Source of the DNA: Ectothiorhodospiraceae bacterium
GTDB lineage: Bacteria; Pseudomonadota; Gammaproteobacteria; SZUA-152
DNA length: 49,693 nucleotides
Direction of reading: 5' to 3'
Assembly (NCBI GenBank): GCA_002401775.2
Contig: NVUB02000007.1
Span: 1-49,693 of the forward strand
Shown here: piece after piece, positions 18,428 through 27,842 of the stretch
Layout: every line of letters begins with the position of its first letter
Position numbering within the stretch: the stretch's first letter is position 1
Translations under genes and position numbers: made by a program
Notes under the pieces: model-generated
The model's input: only the letters and a program-made list of their open reading frames with translations
What the model was told of the DNA's origin: nothing
The model's database searches: none

Positions 18428-18623
18428 GTTGTTTTCCTCAACAGTTACTTATCGATAAGTTTTGACCAACATCATTCGATGCGAGATCAAAACTCAATGT
18501 TTATACCTAGCTTCCACTAAAAAAGGAGCTTTAATTCAGGTGAACTGAATATAGTACGAAACAACCATTTATAAAAATTAGTTTTTATTATATTATCCAT
18601 AAACATTTGTTTATGGATAAGAC
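18428..18623. promoter_or_regulatory. Divergent cbbL/cbbR regulatory region with two inverted repeats
   Basis: 196 bp between the divergent starts. It contains a perfect 12-bp inverted repeat, ttatccataaac (18593-18604) and gtttatggataa (18609-18620), ending three bases before the cbbR ATG, and a second AT-rich pair taaaaa/ttttta (18572-18587). LysR regulators bind such dyads, and CbbR usually represses its own gene while activating cbbL. A TATAAT on the minus strand (18587-18592) may be the cbbL -10 box; no good -35 box is visible, as expected for an activator-dependent promoter. Confidence 0.6.
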
Positions 18624-19535
18624 ATGCATTTAACCCTACAACAACTAAAGTTATTCGAAGCCGTCTCTCGTTTAGGCGGCTACACCCGTGCCGCCGAAGA
18701 GCTGTGCCTAACCCAACCCGCTGTTTCAATTCAGATTAAACGACTCGAAACACAAGCTGGCATGCCGCTATTTGAGCAAGTCGGCAAGAAAACATTCTCT
18801 ACAGCCGCCGGAAAAATCATGTATGCGGCGAGCATAGACATCCTCAAACGGGTAGATGAGCTGAAAACATCCATTGAAGAACTTAATGGCACGGTGAAAG
18901 GCCCCCTTCAATTATCCGTAGTTTCTACGGCTAAATACTTTTTACCGACGATTCTAGGTGCCTTTTTACATCAATACCCGGATGTTGTGCCCAAATTAAA
19001 ATTCACCAACCGTGCGCGCGTGGTTGAACGTTTAATGAACAATGATGATGATTTTGTCATCATGGGACAGGTGCCCCAAGACAATAACCTGGAAGGCTAC
19101 CCCTTCCTTAATAACATTCTGGGCATTGTTGCGCCCACCGACCACCCTCTGGCCAACAAAAAGAACATAAGTATCAAAGAGTTAGCTGACCACCGCTTTC
19201 TTAATCGTGAAATTGGCTCTGGCACTCGGTATGTTTTTGACCAAATACTCAAAGAGCAGGGAGTCACCATAGAGCCCTATATGGAACTGGGCAGCAGCGA
19301 GGCCCTAAAGCAGGCTGTTATTGCGGGCTTGGGTTTAGCGATACTGTCATTACACAGTGTGCAGCTGGAACGAGACATGAATAAGCTGACGGTACTCGAT
19401 GTACAAGGCTTCCCCCTGAAACGACGTTGGCATGCCGTGCATCTCAAAGGTCGAAAACTGTCTCTGGTTGCGCGTACGTTTTTGGATTATGTCCTTGAAG
19501 AAAACCATAGCGTACTTGAGTTTGAATACACATAA
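18624..19535 (+). CDS. cbbR: LysR-type regulator of the cbb genes, CbbR
   Basis: 303-residue LysR-family regulator. The N-terminal winged helix-turn-helix reads LGGYTRAAEELCLTQPAVSIQIKRLE; the effector-binding domain starts at about residue 90 (GPLQLSVVSTAKYFLP) and has the family's FLNREIGSGTR and ALKQAVIAGLGLAILS blocks. The divergent position from cbbL identifies it as CbbR, which senses Calvin-cycle metabolites or NADPH and activates cbb transcription. A GGA lies eight bases before the ATG, overlapping the large palindrome, so CbbR binding there could also block its own translation start region. Confidence 0.92.
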   Translation: MHLTLQQLKLFEAVSRLGGYTRAAEELCLTQPAVSIQIKRLETQAGMPLFEQVGKKTFSTAAGKIMYAASIDILKRVDELKTSIEELNGTVKGPLQLSVVSTAKYFLPTILGAFLHQYPDVVPKLKFTNRARVVERLMNNDDDFVIMGQVPQDNNLEGYPFLNNILGIVAPTDHPLANKKNISIKELADHRFLNREIGSGTRYVFDQILKEQGVTIEPYMELGSSEALKQAVIAGLGLAILSLHSVQLERDMNKLTVLDVQGFPLKRRWHAVHLKGRKLSLVARTFLDYVLEENHSVLEFEYT

Positions 19536-19673
19536 GGTGCCCCTCCCGGTAGCAGGAGCAAAGCATTACCACACTCAACCCCTGCCAACAGGAACAACGC
19601 CTCTATAAAGGCACCCTTGTCATTGAAACACAGATTACAGGTGTGCCTGTAAATTCACACCTGTTATCGCTGA

Positions 19674-20423
19674 TTAGCAGTTCTCACCAACACCGCCATC
19701 AGACCAGGAAATGGAGCTACCGCATAATGCCTCCAGCTTTTTGCCGCAATCTCCACCCGTATCGGTTACGCAAGTACAAATATTTGTACTGTTATTACAC
19801 GTCACCGTCGTATCCGCTAACACATCTTCATCTGGCCATGCCTGTAGTTCATCTATCCCCGGATTGGTCGGACGACTTTGAGCTCTGAATATTTCAAGGC
19901 TCGCTCTCAGTGGATCGGTTGACTTGAGTAATTTTAGTGAAGGCTTAACGGCTCGAACTGCGGAGGTTTTATTACGCTCATCAACGACGATTTCAAAATA
20001 TCGCACGTGATCCAATGCATTCTTACCTGGCCCGCCTCCAGTAATGCCACCGGATACAGGAATACAGCTCGTCGTGAAAATTTGAAAGTTAGGCACAATA
20101 GGGTCCCAACTTACCGTCGCAGATGTACGACACGTTAGGAAACTCTGATTAACGACATCAATCTGTCCTAAATCACCGAAATCCACATTCACTCTCACGG
20201 CCATAAAACCACTCGGGTCACTGATTTCACACGTGATAGCTAAAGGTATATTACAATTCACCTCCATTGCGCTCACATTTTTTGCCATAACGATTGATGC
20301 CAGTGCGGAAAAAACCAATACTGCCAGCGTTTTATTCAACGTTGTATCCAGCACTTTATTAAACGTTTTATTTAGTACTTTATTAATAGATGCGCCAAAG
20401 TTTATATCCTTATATTTACTCAT
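19674..20423 (-). CDS. Secreted protein with Cys-rich C-terminus, unknown function
   Basis: 249 residues; AAGGAG lies seven bases before the ATG. The N-terminus has an odd basic region of repeated Asn-Lys units (NKVL, NKTF, NKTL) coded by a 12-bp tandem repeat. A hydrophobic segment (LAVLVFSALASIVMA) and probable cleavage after NVSA follow. The mature domain is beta-rich with two disulfide-like Cys pairs, and the last 45 residues hold several Cys (CNNSTNICTCVTDTGGDCG, ending GENC). No family recognised. A terminator separates it from the PASTA gene upstream on the same strand, so it may be transcribed on its own. Confidence 0.65.
   Translation of the reverse strand: MSKYKDINFGASINKVLNKTFNKVLDTTLNKTLAVLVFSALASIVMAKNVSAMEVNCNIPLAITCEISDPSGFMAVRVNVDFGDLGQIDVVNQSFLTCRTSATVSWDPIVPNFQIFTTSCIPVSGGITGGGPGKNALDHVRYFEIVVDERNKTSAVRAVKPSLKLLKSTDPLRASLEIFRAQSRPTNPGIDELQAWPDEDVLADTTVTCNNSTNICTCVTDTGGDCGKKLEALCGSSISWSDGGVGENC
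20325..20384. repeat. Five 12-bp tandem repeats inside the secreted-protein gene
   Basis: Units cagcgttttatt, caacgttgtatc, cagcactttatt, aaacgttttatt, tagtactttatt, contiguous from 20325 to 20384. They encode four-residue units before the signal peptide core. The unit is a multiple of three, so copy-number change would lengthen the N-terminus without a frameshift. Confidence 0.8.
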
Positions 20424-20588
20424 TGTCTATCTCCTTATATTAATGAAATGACTCGCATTAAAAAGTATGCGAGCTGTTTCAGGCTACTCTCAAAACTTTC
20501 CGGCATATGCGGACAAAGTCACTAGGGCGGTGCGCACTATGACCATAAACTTTGCACGCTATTGACTCGCATTCCAATAAAATGCCAA

Positions 20589-20624
20589 AAAAAATGCACC
20601 CTTGAAATCAACAGTGCATTTTTT
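20589..20624. terminator. Terminator downstream of the PASTA-repeat gene
   Basis: Perfect arms aaaaaatgcac (20589-20599) and gtgcatttttt (20614-20624), giving a T-run on both strands; 94 bp after the stop of the PASTA gene on the minus strand. Confidence 0.75.
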
Positions 20625-20717
20625 CAATACCCGATTTGAACCGTTATTAACAACCGTTCTTTATGAACATAAAGTTTACCGTTATTAAAAATTTGAGTTA
20701 ATAACTTCCGCTCAAAA

Positions 20718-22733
20718 TTACAAAGGGTTGCAATATCGCGTACGAGTCACAACCAAATTTACCACTGTATTTACTGGCACACTTGTGCCGCCTACAGGCG
20801 TTTGGCTGTTCACTCTGCCACATGAGCGACGAGTGTAGGTTGTTGAAACATTACCAACCGTTAAACCTGCATTTTGAAGTGCCGAAATCGCGTTCGAATA
20901 AGCGCTACCCACAACGCTGGGCGCAATAACCAAAGGCGAACCCGTTGACACGACCAAGCTAACACTGGAACCCGGAGCAACACTGGCTTCAGTAGACGGT
21001 GTCTGGCTGATCACATCACCAGACGCTACTGAACTACTGCTTGCCGTGGTGGTGCTTCCAACCGACAAGCCCGCAGCAGAAATGACCGATACCGCAGCGG
21101 ACTGAGATGTACCCGTCACACTTGGCACATTGACGGCTGCAGGTGCTGACCCAGAAGAAACCAGCAAATTCACAATACTGGCAGAAGAAACATCGGTTCC
21201 AGCCGATGGGCTTTGACTAATAACATCGCCTGAAACCACACTCTCGCTACTTGCAGAGCTCACATTTGCGCTTAACCCCTCAGCGGACAACGCACTGACA
21301 GCCGCTGACTGGGCCAAGCCCTCAACAGCGGGTACGGCCACAATAGTCGTACCCGCAATGCCAGAAGAAACCACCAGACTCACCGTTCCACCCACTGCCA
21401 GGCTACTATCATCGCCCGGTGATTGAGCACTCACATTACCCGCAGGAATAACGCTGTGACTGGCAAACGTCACATCCGCTCCATACCCGGCAACCGCCAA
21501 GACCGCTTCGGCATCAGCCTGTGTCAACCATTGAACAAACGGCACACGACCGGCATTAAGCCCTGTAGATTGAGCGACATCAACAATCCAGCCTTCGTTA
21601 CTGGTTTGTCCAGCCGCGCGATTCTGGCTGATGATAGTACCGTTTGGTGCCGTTGGATGACTGCTCCACACCAGTGAACCGCGATCAAGATTAACCGCAT
21701 TCAAAGTGTTTTCAGCATCCGCCGTTAACATACCTTTGATATCAGGCACCGTAACACTGGCCGTCATCGGTGTTTTAACCACAAACAAATCAACCACATC
21801 ACCCACAAAACCAGCCGCACCCGGCTGAGGACTCTGGGAAGGTACATTGCCGTAGGCTTCCAGATTTGTTGTTGTAAAATAAGTGTTATTCACAACATAA
21901 CCCGTCGCACTTAACGCAGCGATAGCATGCGCTTCACTCAAACCCACCAGCGTAGGCATAAAACGCAAACTAGGGTCAGGCGTTGCGGTGCTGGAAGCAG
22001 CCCACTGAATTTTGTTAATCAGCAAGTTATACGCATTCACTTCAGCGGCAGTACCGGCAGGATTCGCAACATCGTCCTGCGAATTTTGAGTGATCACAAT
22101 ACGGCCCGCATTAATCTGACCGTACAAGCCATAGCTAATTGTACCCAGGTCAACCGCATTGGCCTGAATAAAGGGCGACAAAGCCGCATCCCAGTTTGTG
22201 AAATAACCCAGCGTAGCAGTAAAATCACCGGAAATACCATCGGTAATGCCGGGAACAGACAACACATTCAAAGGTGAACTCGGGATATAACAAATGGTGC
22301 TGTTATTACAGAGGTAACGATCATCCACTGTAGTAAAGATTGTGGCTCCTGCGGTACCTGTCGAACCGGCACCTTCCCACACCACACCACCGCCACTCGC
22401 GAGAAATGGTAAGACGCGTGTATTCCAGTCAAAATCATACTGCCAATCTGCAGTATTCGTTGGGATGATTAAAACATCGTAATTATTAACAATATCTTCT
22501 GTTGTCAATGCTTGATAATCAAACAATGATGGGCGATCCACATAACCGACCAAATCACCATTAGCAAAAATTTGTTCTGTGCCAAAAGGCCCTAACAAAT
22601 CACCGCCCGCTGCCAGCACGCGAATCTCTGCCTGTGCACTAACAGACACAAGGCCTGCAATGGCCAAAAAAGCAACAGCCACCAGGGTTTTAAACCTGCT
22701 TTTTAATGCTCCATTTTTATTACAATCTTCCAT
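20718..22733 (-). CDS. Secreted protein with amidotransferase-like N-domain and about six PASTA repeats
   Basis: 671 residues; AAGGGG six bases before the ATG. A signal peptide (TLVAVAFLAIAGLVSVSAQA) precedes an N-terminal domain (about 37-250) with alternating strands and helices (IRVLAAGGDLLGP, YDVLIIPTNTADW, FLASGGGVVWEG), resembling class I glutamine amidotransferase-like folds but without an evident catalytic Cys triad. From about 258 to the end come roughly six PASTA-type units of about 65 residues, each with (V)P.(V/L)xGL/T..AxxxLxxxGL and a closing GxxVxLVVS. The last repeat has two Cys that may form a disulfide. PASTA domains usually bind cell-wall fragments in kinases and PBPs; neither domain is present here. 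Ser-rich repeats suggest recent internal duplication. Confidence 0.8.
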   Translation of the reverse strand: MEDCNKNGALKSRFKTLVAVAFLAIAGLVSVSAQAEIRVLAAGGDLLGPFGTEQIFANGDLVGYVDRPSLFDYQALTTEDIVNNYDVLIIPTNTADWQYDFDWNTRVLPFLASGGGVVWEGAGSTGTAGATIFTTVDDRYLCNNSTICYIPSSPLNVLSVPGITDGISGDFTATLGYFTNWDAALSPFIQANAVDLGTISYGLYGQINAGRIVITQNSQDDVANPAGTAAEVNAYNLLINKIQWAASSTATPDPSLRFMPTLVGLSEAHAIAALSATGYVVNNTYFTTTNLEAYGNVPSQSPQPGAAGFVGDVVDLFVVKTPMTASVTVPDIKGMLTADAENTLNAVNLDRGSLVWSSHPTAPNGTIISQNRAAGQTSNEGWIVDVAQSTGLNAGRVPFVQWLTQADAEAVLAVAGYGADVTFASHSVIPAGNVSAQSPGDDSSLAVGGTVSLVVSSGIAGTTIVAVPAVEGLAQSAAVSALSAEGLSANVSSASSESVVSGDVISQSPSAGTDVSSASIVNLLVSSGSAPAAVNVPSVTGTSQSAAVSVISAAGLSVGSTTTASSSSVASGDVISQTPSTEASVAPGSSVSLVVSTGSPLVIAPSVVGSAYSNAISALQNAGLTVGNVSTTYTRRSCGRVNSQTPVGGTSVPVNTVVNLVVTRTRYCNPL

Positions 22734-23569
22734 AACTTACCCCTTTATTATTCATCACTTAACAATACGCCCGCATCCTCATGGTCAATCACTATTATTT
22801 TTTATTGACACTGTTTTTGGCACTGAGAGTTATTTAAAAAAAACAAGAGTAGATATCTCATTTAATTCCAGAAGTTCACTGCCCATGATGTTTGCGCACG
22901 CATAACTTAATTTCTCCGACACGTTCGTAAACACGAACGTACACTACTGCATAATTTTTTTGGAGAAAACAGTAACGAGGATATGACGAATATCCCATGG
23001 GAGAAGTTCCCCGATATGCCGATAAAACACATCAGAAAATTGCGATTTTCAATTTAGAAAAAATACTAAAAAAGGTTAGTTAAACCATAATAAAAATGCA
23101 TAGAAAATGATAACCAGAATTAAGCCCAGGGTATCCCTACCTCAATACATTATAACAACCCGCTTATACCCAGCGCAGCAAGGAAAAACCTGATGACAAC
23201 AAGGATAAACAGACCTTAATCGATATCTCAATCTATGTTTCAGCCGACACCCCAGCCGATGCCTCAAATAAGGGCCGTTCTAAACATCAAAACGTTTAAA
23301 TGCTATTGTGGAGCGGCTTCAGCCGCGATCAGTGCTACGGTCAATATATCGACCAACACTACGATCAGAACTGCCATCAAAACCACAAATTGTGCAAACA
23401 CAATCACGCCTGCTTCACAATTTACCTGTCGAAATATTTTACACCGGCCGCTCTTCTCGCGACGCTGCCTGAAATTACTCTATAAAACCAACAACCTACC
23501 GAACTGGCACAGTTTATGCTGAAATGTTTTTTGTGGGAAAATAGACTGGTTCAGATACGAGGTATAAAA
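22734..23569. other. Gene-free spacer with an operator-like palindrome and a REP-like sequence
   Basis: About 840 bp without a convincing gene. acgttcgt-aaac-acgaacgt (22921-22940) is a perfect 8-bp dyad some 190 bp upstream of the PASTA gene, possibly a regulator site. A REP-like sequence with core gcggcttcagccgc lies at 23305-23329. A 95-codon open frame at 23235-23522 has biased, low-information composition and was not accepted. Confidence 0.55.
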
Positions 23570-23749
23570 ATGAATATCTTTAAAATGGCAATGAACACTT
23601 CAGCTTTGGTTTTATCCACCAGTGTTTATGCAACATTAATCGAACGATTAGGCAGTACGAATTATGATGAAGATGCCATCGAGCCTACGTTGGACAACGT
23701 AGGCTCGACAATTGATCACCGATATAACGTCGAGAATGACAATTTCTGA
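23570..23749 (+). CDS. Possible small secreted peptide
   Basis: 59 residues from the ATG at 23570, with GAGG seven bases upstream. The first 20 residues look like a signal peptide (MAMNTSALVLSTSVYA); the rest is acidic and polar (STNYDEDAIEPTLDNVG). The DNA of the last third is a perfect 13-bp hairpin (23680-23707), which is unusual inside a gene and raises the alternative that this is a 5' fragment or an RNA-level element. No family recognised. Confidence 0.4.
   Translation: MNIFKMAMNTSALVLSTSVYATLIERLGSTNYDEDAIEPTLDNVGSTIDHRYNVENDNF
23680..23707. repeat. Perfect 13-bp inverted repeat inside the small-peptide frame
   Basis: cgagcctacgttg (23680-23692), spacer ga, caacgtaggctcg (23695-23707). 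No T-run follows, so it is not a standard terminator. Confidence 0.85.
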
Positions 23750-23804
23750 TTACCTGTACAGGCCATCACTGACGTCATCACTACACGTCATCACTACAAG
23801 CATA

Positions 23805-26048
23805 CTAACGATTAGCTGAGCGGCCTCTACGTGATGTTTTTGCTTTTGGAGACTTGGGGTTTTTAGGCAAACCCGTATGCTGAGTACGAAACGTTTTACC
23901 CGCCCCCTGACCTTCCCCATTATCACCGGTTCCCTTAGGCTGCCACGCTGGTATCAGATGGCGTTTTCCATTTCCGATAAGATCGGCACGCCCCATACTT
24001 TTTAAGGCTTTTCGTAACAACGGCCAATTGTTGGCATCATGGTATCGTAAAAAGGCTTTGTGCAGTTTTCTTGCATTAGTGCCTTTTGGTACTGGCATGT
24101 CTTCACTGTTTGAGCCGATTTTGTTTAACGGGTCTTTACCCGAGTGATACATGGCCGTAGCCGTTGCCATGGGTGATGGCAAAAAGTTCTGCACCTGGTC
24201 AGCACGAAAGCCGTTGGCTTTAAGCCAGATTGCCAGATTCATCATGTCTTTGTCCGTCGTACCGGGATGAGCAGCAATGAAATACGGAATCAGATATTGC
24301 TCTTTTCCGGCCGCTTTTGAATATTTTTCAAACATCTGTTTGAAGCGGTCATAAGTGCCCATGCCCGGCTTCATCATCTTTGAAAGCACGCCCGTTTCAG
24401 TATGCTCCGGCGCTATCTTTAAATAGCCACCCACATGATGGGTCACCAACTCTTTAACGTATTCAGGGGACTCCACGGCAAGGTCGTAACGCAAGCCAGA
24501 GGCAATGAGGATTTTTTTAATACCGGACAGTTTTCGAGCACGTCGATATAAATTGATTAAAGGCTGATGATTAGTGCCCAGATTTTTACAGATCCCCGGA
24601 TAAACGCACGAAGGCAATCGGCAGTTTTTCTCAATCTCTGGATCTTTACAAGCAAGCCGGTACATATTGGCAGTAGGACCGCCAAGATCAGAAATGTGGC
24701 CCGTGAAGCCCGGCACGGTATCCCTTATAGCTTCAATTTCACGAATAATGGAATCTTCTGAGCGACTTTGAATAATTCGCCCTTCATGCTCAGTGATAGA
24801 GCAAAAGGTACAGCCACCAAAGCAGCCGCGCATGATATTCACTGAAAAGCGGATCATTTCATAGGCGGGAATATTGGCTTTACCATAGTCGGTATGCGGC
24901 CGACGCGTATAGGGCAGTTCAAAGACTTTATCCAACTCTTCAGTAGCGAGTGGAATGGGCGGCGGATTCATCCACACTCCACGCGTACCATGAGACTGAT
25001 AAATAATGCGTGCGTTACCAGGGTTGGTTTCTTTGTGGAATACGCGTGAGGCGTGGCCGTACAACACGCGGTCTTCACGCAGACTATGGTAATCAGGCAA
25101 GCACACTACGGTTTTATCAGCAGCAGGGCGCGTTTTTTTACCCGGAACAGCTTTACGCGGCGCAAGCGTAACGACGACTGCATTATTGTTCTCTGCGGCA
25201 TTTTTTTCAGCAGCGTTGGTATCACCGGTGGCACAAGGCGCAGCTTCATTACCAGCACCCCCCATGGCACCCGTCGAAAGATAAGGGTCAACAGGCTCTT
25301 CAATAACACCCGGTGTATCTAATTTTGTAGAATTAAGCATGACCCAATCTTTGGGTAACCGCTCGGGGTGGCCATTGATATCACGACAGGCAAACACCGT
25401 GCCGCGCACATCGGTGATATCTTCGATGGCTTCACGTCGCGAAAGACGATGGGCAATTTCAACAATCTGGCGTTCGGCATTTCCGTACACTAACAAGTCA
25501 GCCTTGGCATCCAGTATCACTGAGCGCCGCACCTTTTCAGACCAATAATCATAATGCGCAAGCCGCCGCAGGCTAGCCTCTATGCCGCCGATAACAATCG
25601 GCACACCTTTATAGGCTTCGCGGGCACGTTGGCTATAAACCACTACACAACGGTCGGGGCGTTTGCCGCCTTCGCCGTTCGCCGTATAGGCATCGTTGGA
25701 GCGCTTTTTCCGGTCAGAGGTGTAGCGGTTGACCATAGAATCCATATTACCGCCAGTAATCCCAAAGAACAGGTTGGGCTTGCCCAGCTTTTGAAATTCA
25801 CTCGCGCTCGTCCAATCCGGCTGAGAGATAATGCCCACACGAAACCCCTGCGCTTCCAGCACCCGGCCGATAACAGCCATGCCAAAGCTGGGGTGATCCA
25901 CATAGGCATCACCGGTGACCAAAATCACATCACAGCTATCCCATCCCAGTTTATCCATCTCGTCACGAGACATAGGCAACTGTGGGGCTGGGCCAAAACG
26001 TTGGGCCCAGAATTTACGGTAGGAAAAAATATCGGGAGCTGACTGCAT
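23805..26048 (-). CDS. ygiQ: Radical SAM protein YgiQ (UPF0313)
   Basis: 747-residue radical SAM enzyme of the YgiQ family, widely conserved but of unproven reaction. The [4Fe-4S] motif CFGGCTFC is at about 415-422, followed by SITEHEGR. Also typical are the N-terminal [24 protein letters not shown] and the DUF3362-type C-terminus with [21 protein letters not shown], and an Arg/Lys-rich tail. A variable Ala/Asn/Thr-rich linker at about 255-300 is inserted between the B12-like N-domain and the radical SAM barrel. Stands alone; start at ATG 26048 fits the family. Confidence 0.93.
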   Translation of the reverse strand: MQSAPDIFSYRKFWAQRFGPAPQLPMSRDEMDKLGWDSCDVILVTGDAYVDHPSFGMAVIGRVLEAQGFRVGIISQPDWTSASEFQKLGKPNLFFGITGGNMDSMVNRYTSDRKKRSNDAYTANGEGGKRPDRCVVVYSQRAREAYKGVPIVIGGIEASLRRLAHYDYWSEKVRRSVILDAKADLLVYGNAERQIVEIAHRLSRREAIEDITDVRGTVFACRDINGHPERLPKDWVMLNSTKLDTPGVIEEPVDPYLSTGAMGGAGNEAAPCATGDTNAAEKNAAENNNAVVVTLAPRKAVPGKKTRPAADKTVVCLPDYHSLREDRVLYGHASRVFHKETNPGNARIIYQSHGTRGVWMNPPPIPLATEELDKVFELPYTRRPHTDYGKANIPAYEMIRFSVNIMRGCFGGCTFCSITEHEGRIIQSRSEDSIIREIEAIRDTVPGFTGHISDLGGPTANMYRLACKDPEIEKNCRLPSCVYPGICKNLGTNHQPLINLYRRARKLSGIKKILIASGLRYDLAVESPEYVKELVTHHVGGYLKIAPEHTETGVLSKMMKPGMGTYDRFKQMFEKYSKAAGKEQYLIPYFIAAHPGTTDKDMMNLAIWLKANGFRADQVQNFLPSPMATATAMYHSGKDPLNKIGSNSEDMPVPKGTNARKLHKAFLRYHDANNWPLLRKALKSMGRADLIGNGKRHLIPAWQPKGTGDNGEGQGAGKTFRTQHTGLPKNPKSPKAKTSRRGRSANR

Positions 26049-26252
26049 GAGATTTGTGTTACCGGTCTGACAGCTCGATCAAGTACGTTTGCCGAGCGTA
26101 AATGCATGACTGCCAATGTCGACAGCCAATGCGGGATTGGCCGCGTATTGTACACTAATTAACGGTACGCCGCTAAAACCAAAAAATGCATGATAACGAG
26201 CCGTAACGCCCGCCATCCCATTGAAAAAACAAGGTTTTATGTCGATGAGTGA

Positions 26253-26678
26253 TTATAAACGAGATTCGCGTTCATCTTGCGCGTCTACTGAAGGCTCATC
26301 AAAGGCCACATTCTCAGCCGCCAACTCGCGTTGATCTGCAGATTCGGTGCCAGACTCATCGGCTCCCTTATTATCGACCAAACCGGCATTTGCGCCAGCA
26401 TCTTTTGCCTCTGGCCATGCCCTGAAAGGAAAAGGTTTATCGTCTGAATTGTAGGTAACGTACATCAATGCCTGAAAAATGAATTGTGCCAAGCTGGCAC
26501 CAAAATCGCGTAAATTTTCGTTTGTTTGCCCACTGAACACCGTGAAAAGAAACTGAATAACCACTACCGCAGCAGTCACCATTCTTGCAATGACCAGTAA
26601 AAAAGCAAACAGCAAAATGAATAACCCGCGTATCCAGGTTTCAGCCGCCGTTACGTTTTGCTTAAGCTCATCGTCCAT
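26253..26678 (-). CDS. DUF4389 membrane protein
   Basis: 141 residues. Begins MDDELKQNVTAAETWIRGLF, then two close hydrophobic segments (LFILLFAFLLVIARMV and AAVVVIQFLFTVF), a conserved NLRDFGASLAQFIFQALMYVTYNSDDKPFPF block, and an acidic tail that looks disordered. This matches DUF4389, small inner-membrane proteins of unknown function in proteobacteria. AAGGA lies six bases before the ATG. Confidence 0.85.
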   Translation of the reverse strand: MDDELKQNVTAAETWIRGLFILLFAFLLVIARMVTAAVVVIQFLFTVFSGQTNENLRDFGASLAQFIFQALMYVTYNSDDKPFPFRAWPEAKDAGANAGLVDNKGADESGTESADQRELAAENVAFDEPSVDAQDERESRL

Positions 26679-26768
26679 AAATTATCCTTATTAGCGCTTT
26701 TTCCTTCCCGTTAAAAAAGCGCTCAGCGTTACATCAACGTCGCATCGAAAAACAACACGTCATCGGCA

Positions 26769-27296
26769 TTACTTCTCTGTAAAGGTGGTAAACGACTGCT
26801 TAATCAGCGTTTTATTCATAAAGCGATATTCAAAATGCCATTCACCTTCGACCATTTCAAAATCTTCATTGACCCGATAGCCGGTTTTATCTTCCACCAT
26901 GCCATTAGTAAGCTTAAGATCCAGATTATAACGATAACCTGTTGAGAATGTACCATCAGGCTTTTTCATTTCCGGGTGAACAACCACAAACTCCAAAGGA
27001 ATGATCCCCACATTTCTATTCATGCCAGAGATACGAAAACGAAAACCAAACAACCGCCCTATTTCCAACGGAATACGGTTTGTATTTTTATCCAGCTGTG
27101 TCTTACCTTTCGTCACATAACCGGAGGTGGTAATGGGTTGCATCAACCGCTCTGATCCATCAGTAAAACTATAAAACCCGTATTCGAGAATTTCAGCTTT
27201 GGGTGCAGCCCAGGTCGCAGAACTCATTATTACTGAGCTCATCAACAAAAAACTCCACAACAAAACTACTTCACGACCATTCAATAATGTTTTCAT
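26769..27296 (-). CDS. Exported DUF3859-like protein
   Basis: 175 residues from the ATG at 27296; AGGGG is at proper distance and the in-frame TTG at 27320 has no advantage. The signal peptide ends near SATWA. The mature part (ILEYGFYSF, TTSGYVTKGKTQLDKNTNRIP, GRLFGFRFRISG, EGEWHFEYRFMNKTLIKQSFTTF) is all-beta and resembles DUF3859, single-domain exported proteins of unknown role. Minus strand between DUF4389 and the ApaH pair. Confidence 0.7.
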   Translation of the reverse strand: MKTLLNGREVVLLWSFLLMSSVIMSSATWAAPKAEILEYGFYSFTDGSERLMQPITTSGYVTKGKTQLDKNTNRIPLEIGRLFGFRFRISGMNRNVGIIPLEFVVVHPEMKKPDGTFSTGYRYNLDLKLTNGMVEDKTGYRVNEDFEMVEGEWHFEYRFMNKTLIKQSFTTFTEK

Positions 27297-27344
27297 TCCT
27301 TTCACCCCTAAAAGACTCAATTGCTCATGTACTACTTTATCGTT

Positions 27345-27842
27345 TTAACTTATTTTTGCGTCGCGTTCCGTCACGTCCTCTCTGGTAACTTGACCTATGG
27401 GCATAACACTCGCCATAACAGTAGGCATAACAAATGCCATTAACTGGCGTGTTCGCTTAAGACGCCCTTCCGCTTTAAGCACGCCATTCACATCAAACCA
27501 CTGAAACGACGCCTGACCCGAGGCCAGAAAATGTAACTCCGTTCGCCCACCGTTACTACAGGCCTCAAGTCCATAGTTAAGTTCATCCCGAAAACGAAAA
27601 AAACGCCCTTGCTTTACGAGTAACCGTAAATCCCCGCCACAATCGAGACTGTCATAATCTATCCGGTAGCTATTTGGCGCCATGGTAACCGCCACGTCGT
27701 AACGGCGGTATTCCCGTCCAGGAATAACCACCTGCGTCACTGTGCCACTCCAAACCCCGTACACGCTTATTGCTGCGCTGCCGGGCCACGCCACCGCAGG
27801 TAGCCATAACAGCCCCGCAATAAAAAAAAGTATCTTTCTCAC
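27345..27842 (-). CDS. Small exported protein coupled to apaH
   Basis: 165 residues from a GTG at 27842: GGAGAG is five bases upstream and the GTG overlaps the apaH stop (GTGA), so translation is coupled. Signal peptide MRKILFFIAGLLWLPAVAWP. The mature domain is beta-rich (GVWSGTVTQVVIPG, YRRYDVAVTMAPNSYRIDYDSLDCGGDL, GLEACSNGGRTELHFLA) with a Cys pair, reminiscent of a small barrel. The last 30 residues are Met/Val-rich and basic. Family not recognised. Confidence 0.65.
   Translation of the reverse strand: MRKILFFIAGLLWLPAVAWPGSAAISVYGVWSGTVTQVVIPGREYRRYDVAVTMAPNSYRIDYDSLDCGGDLRLLVKQGRFFRFRDELNYGLEACSNGGRTELHFLASGQASFQWFDVNGVLKAEGRLKRTRQLMAFVMPTVMASVMPIGQVTREDVTERDAKIS

Noticed and set aside
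23235-23522. 95-codon open frame in the spacer before the small peptide
   Set aside because: Composition is Thr/Asn/Ala-biased, no ribosome site, and it covers a REP-like sequence; not a convincing protein.
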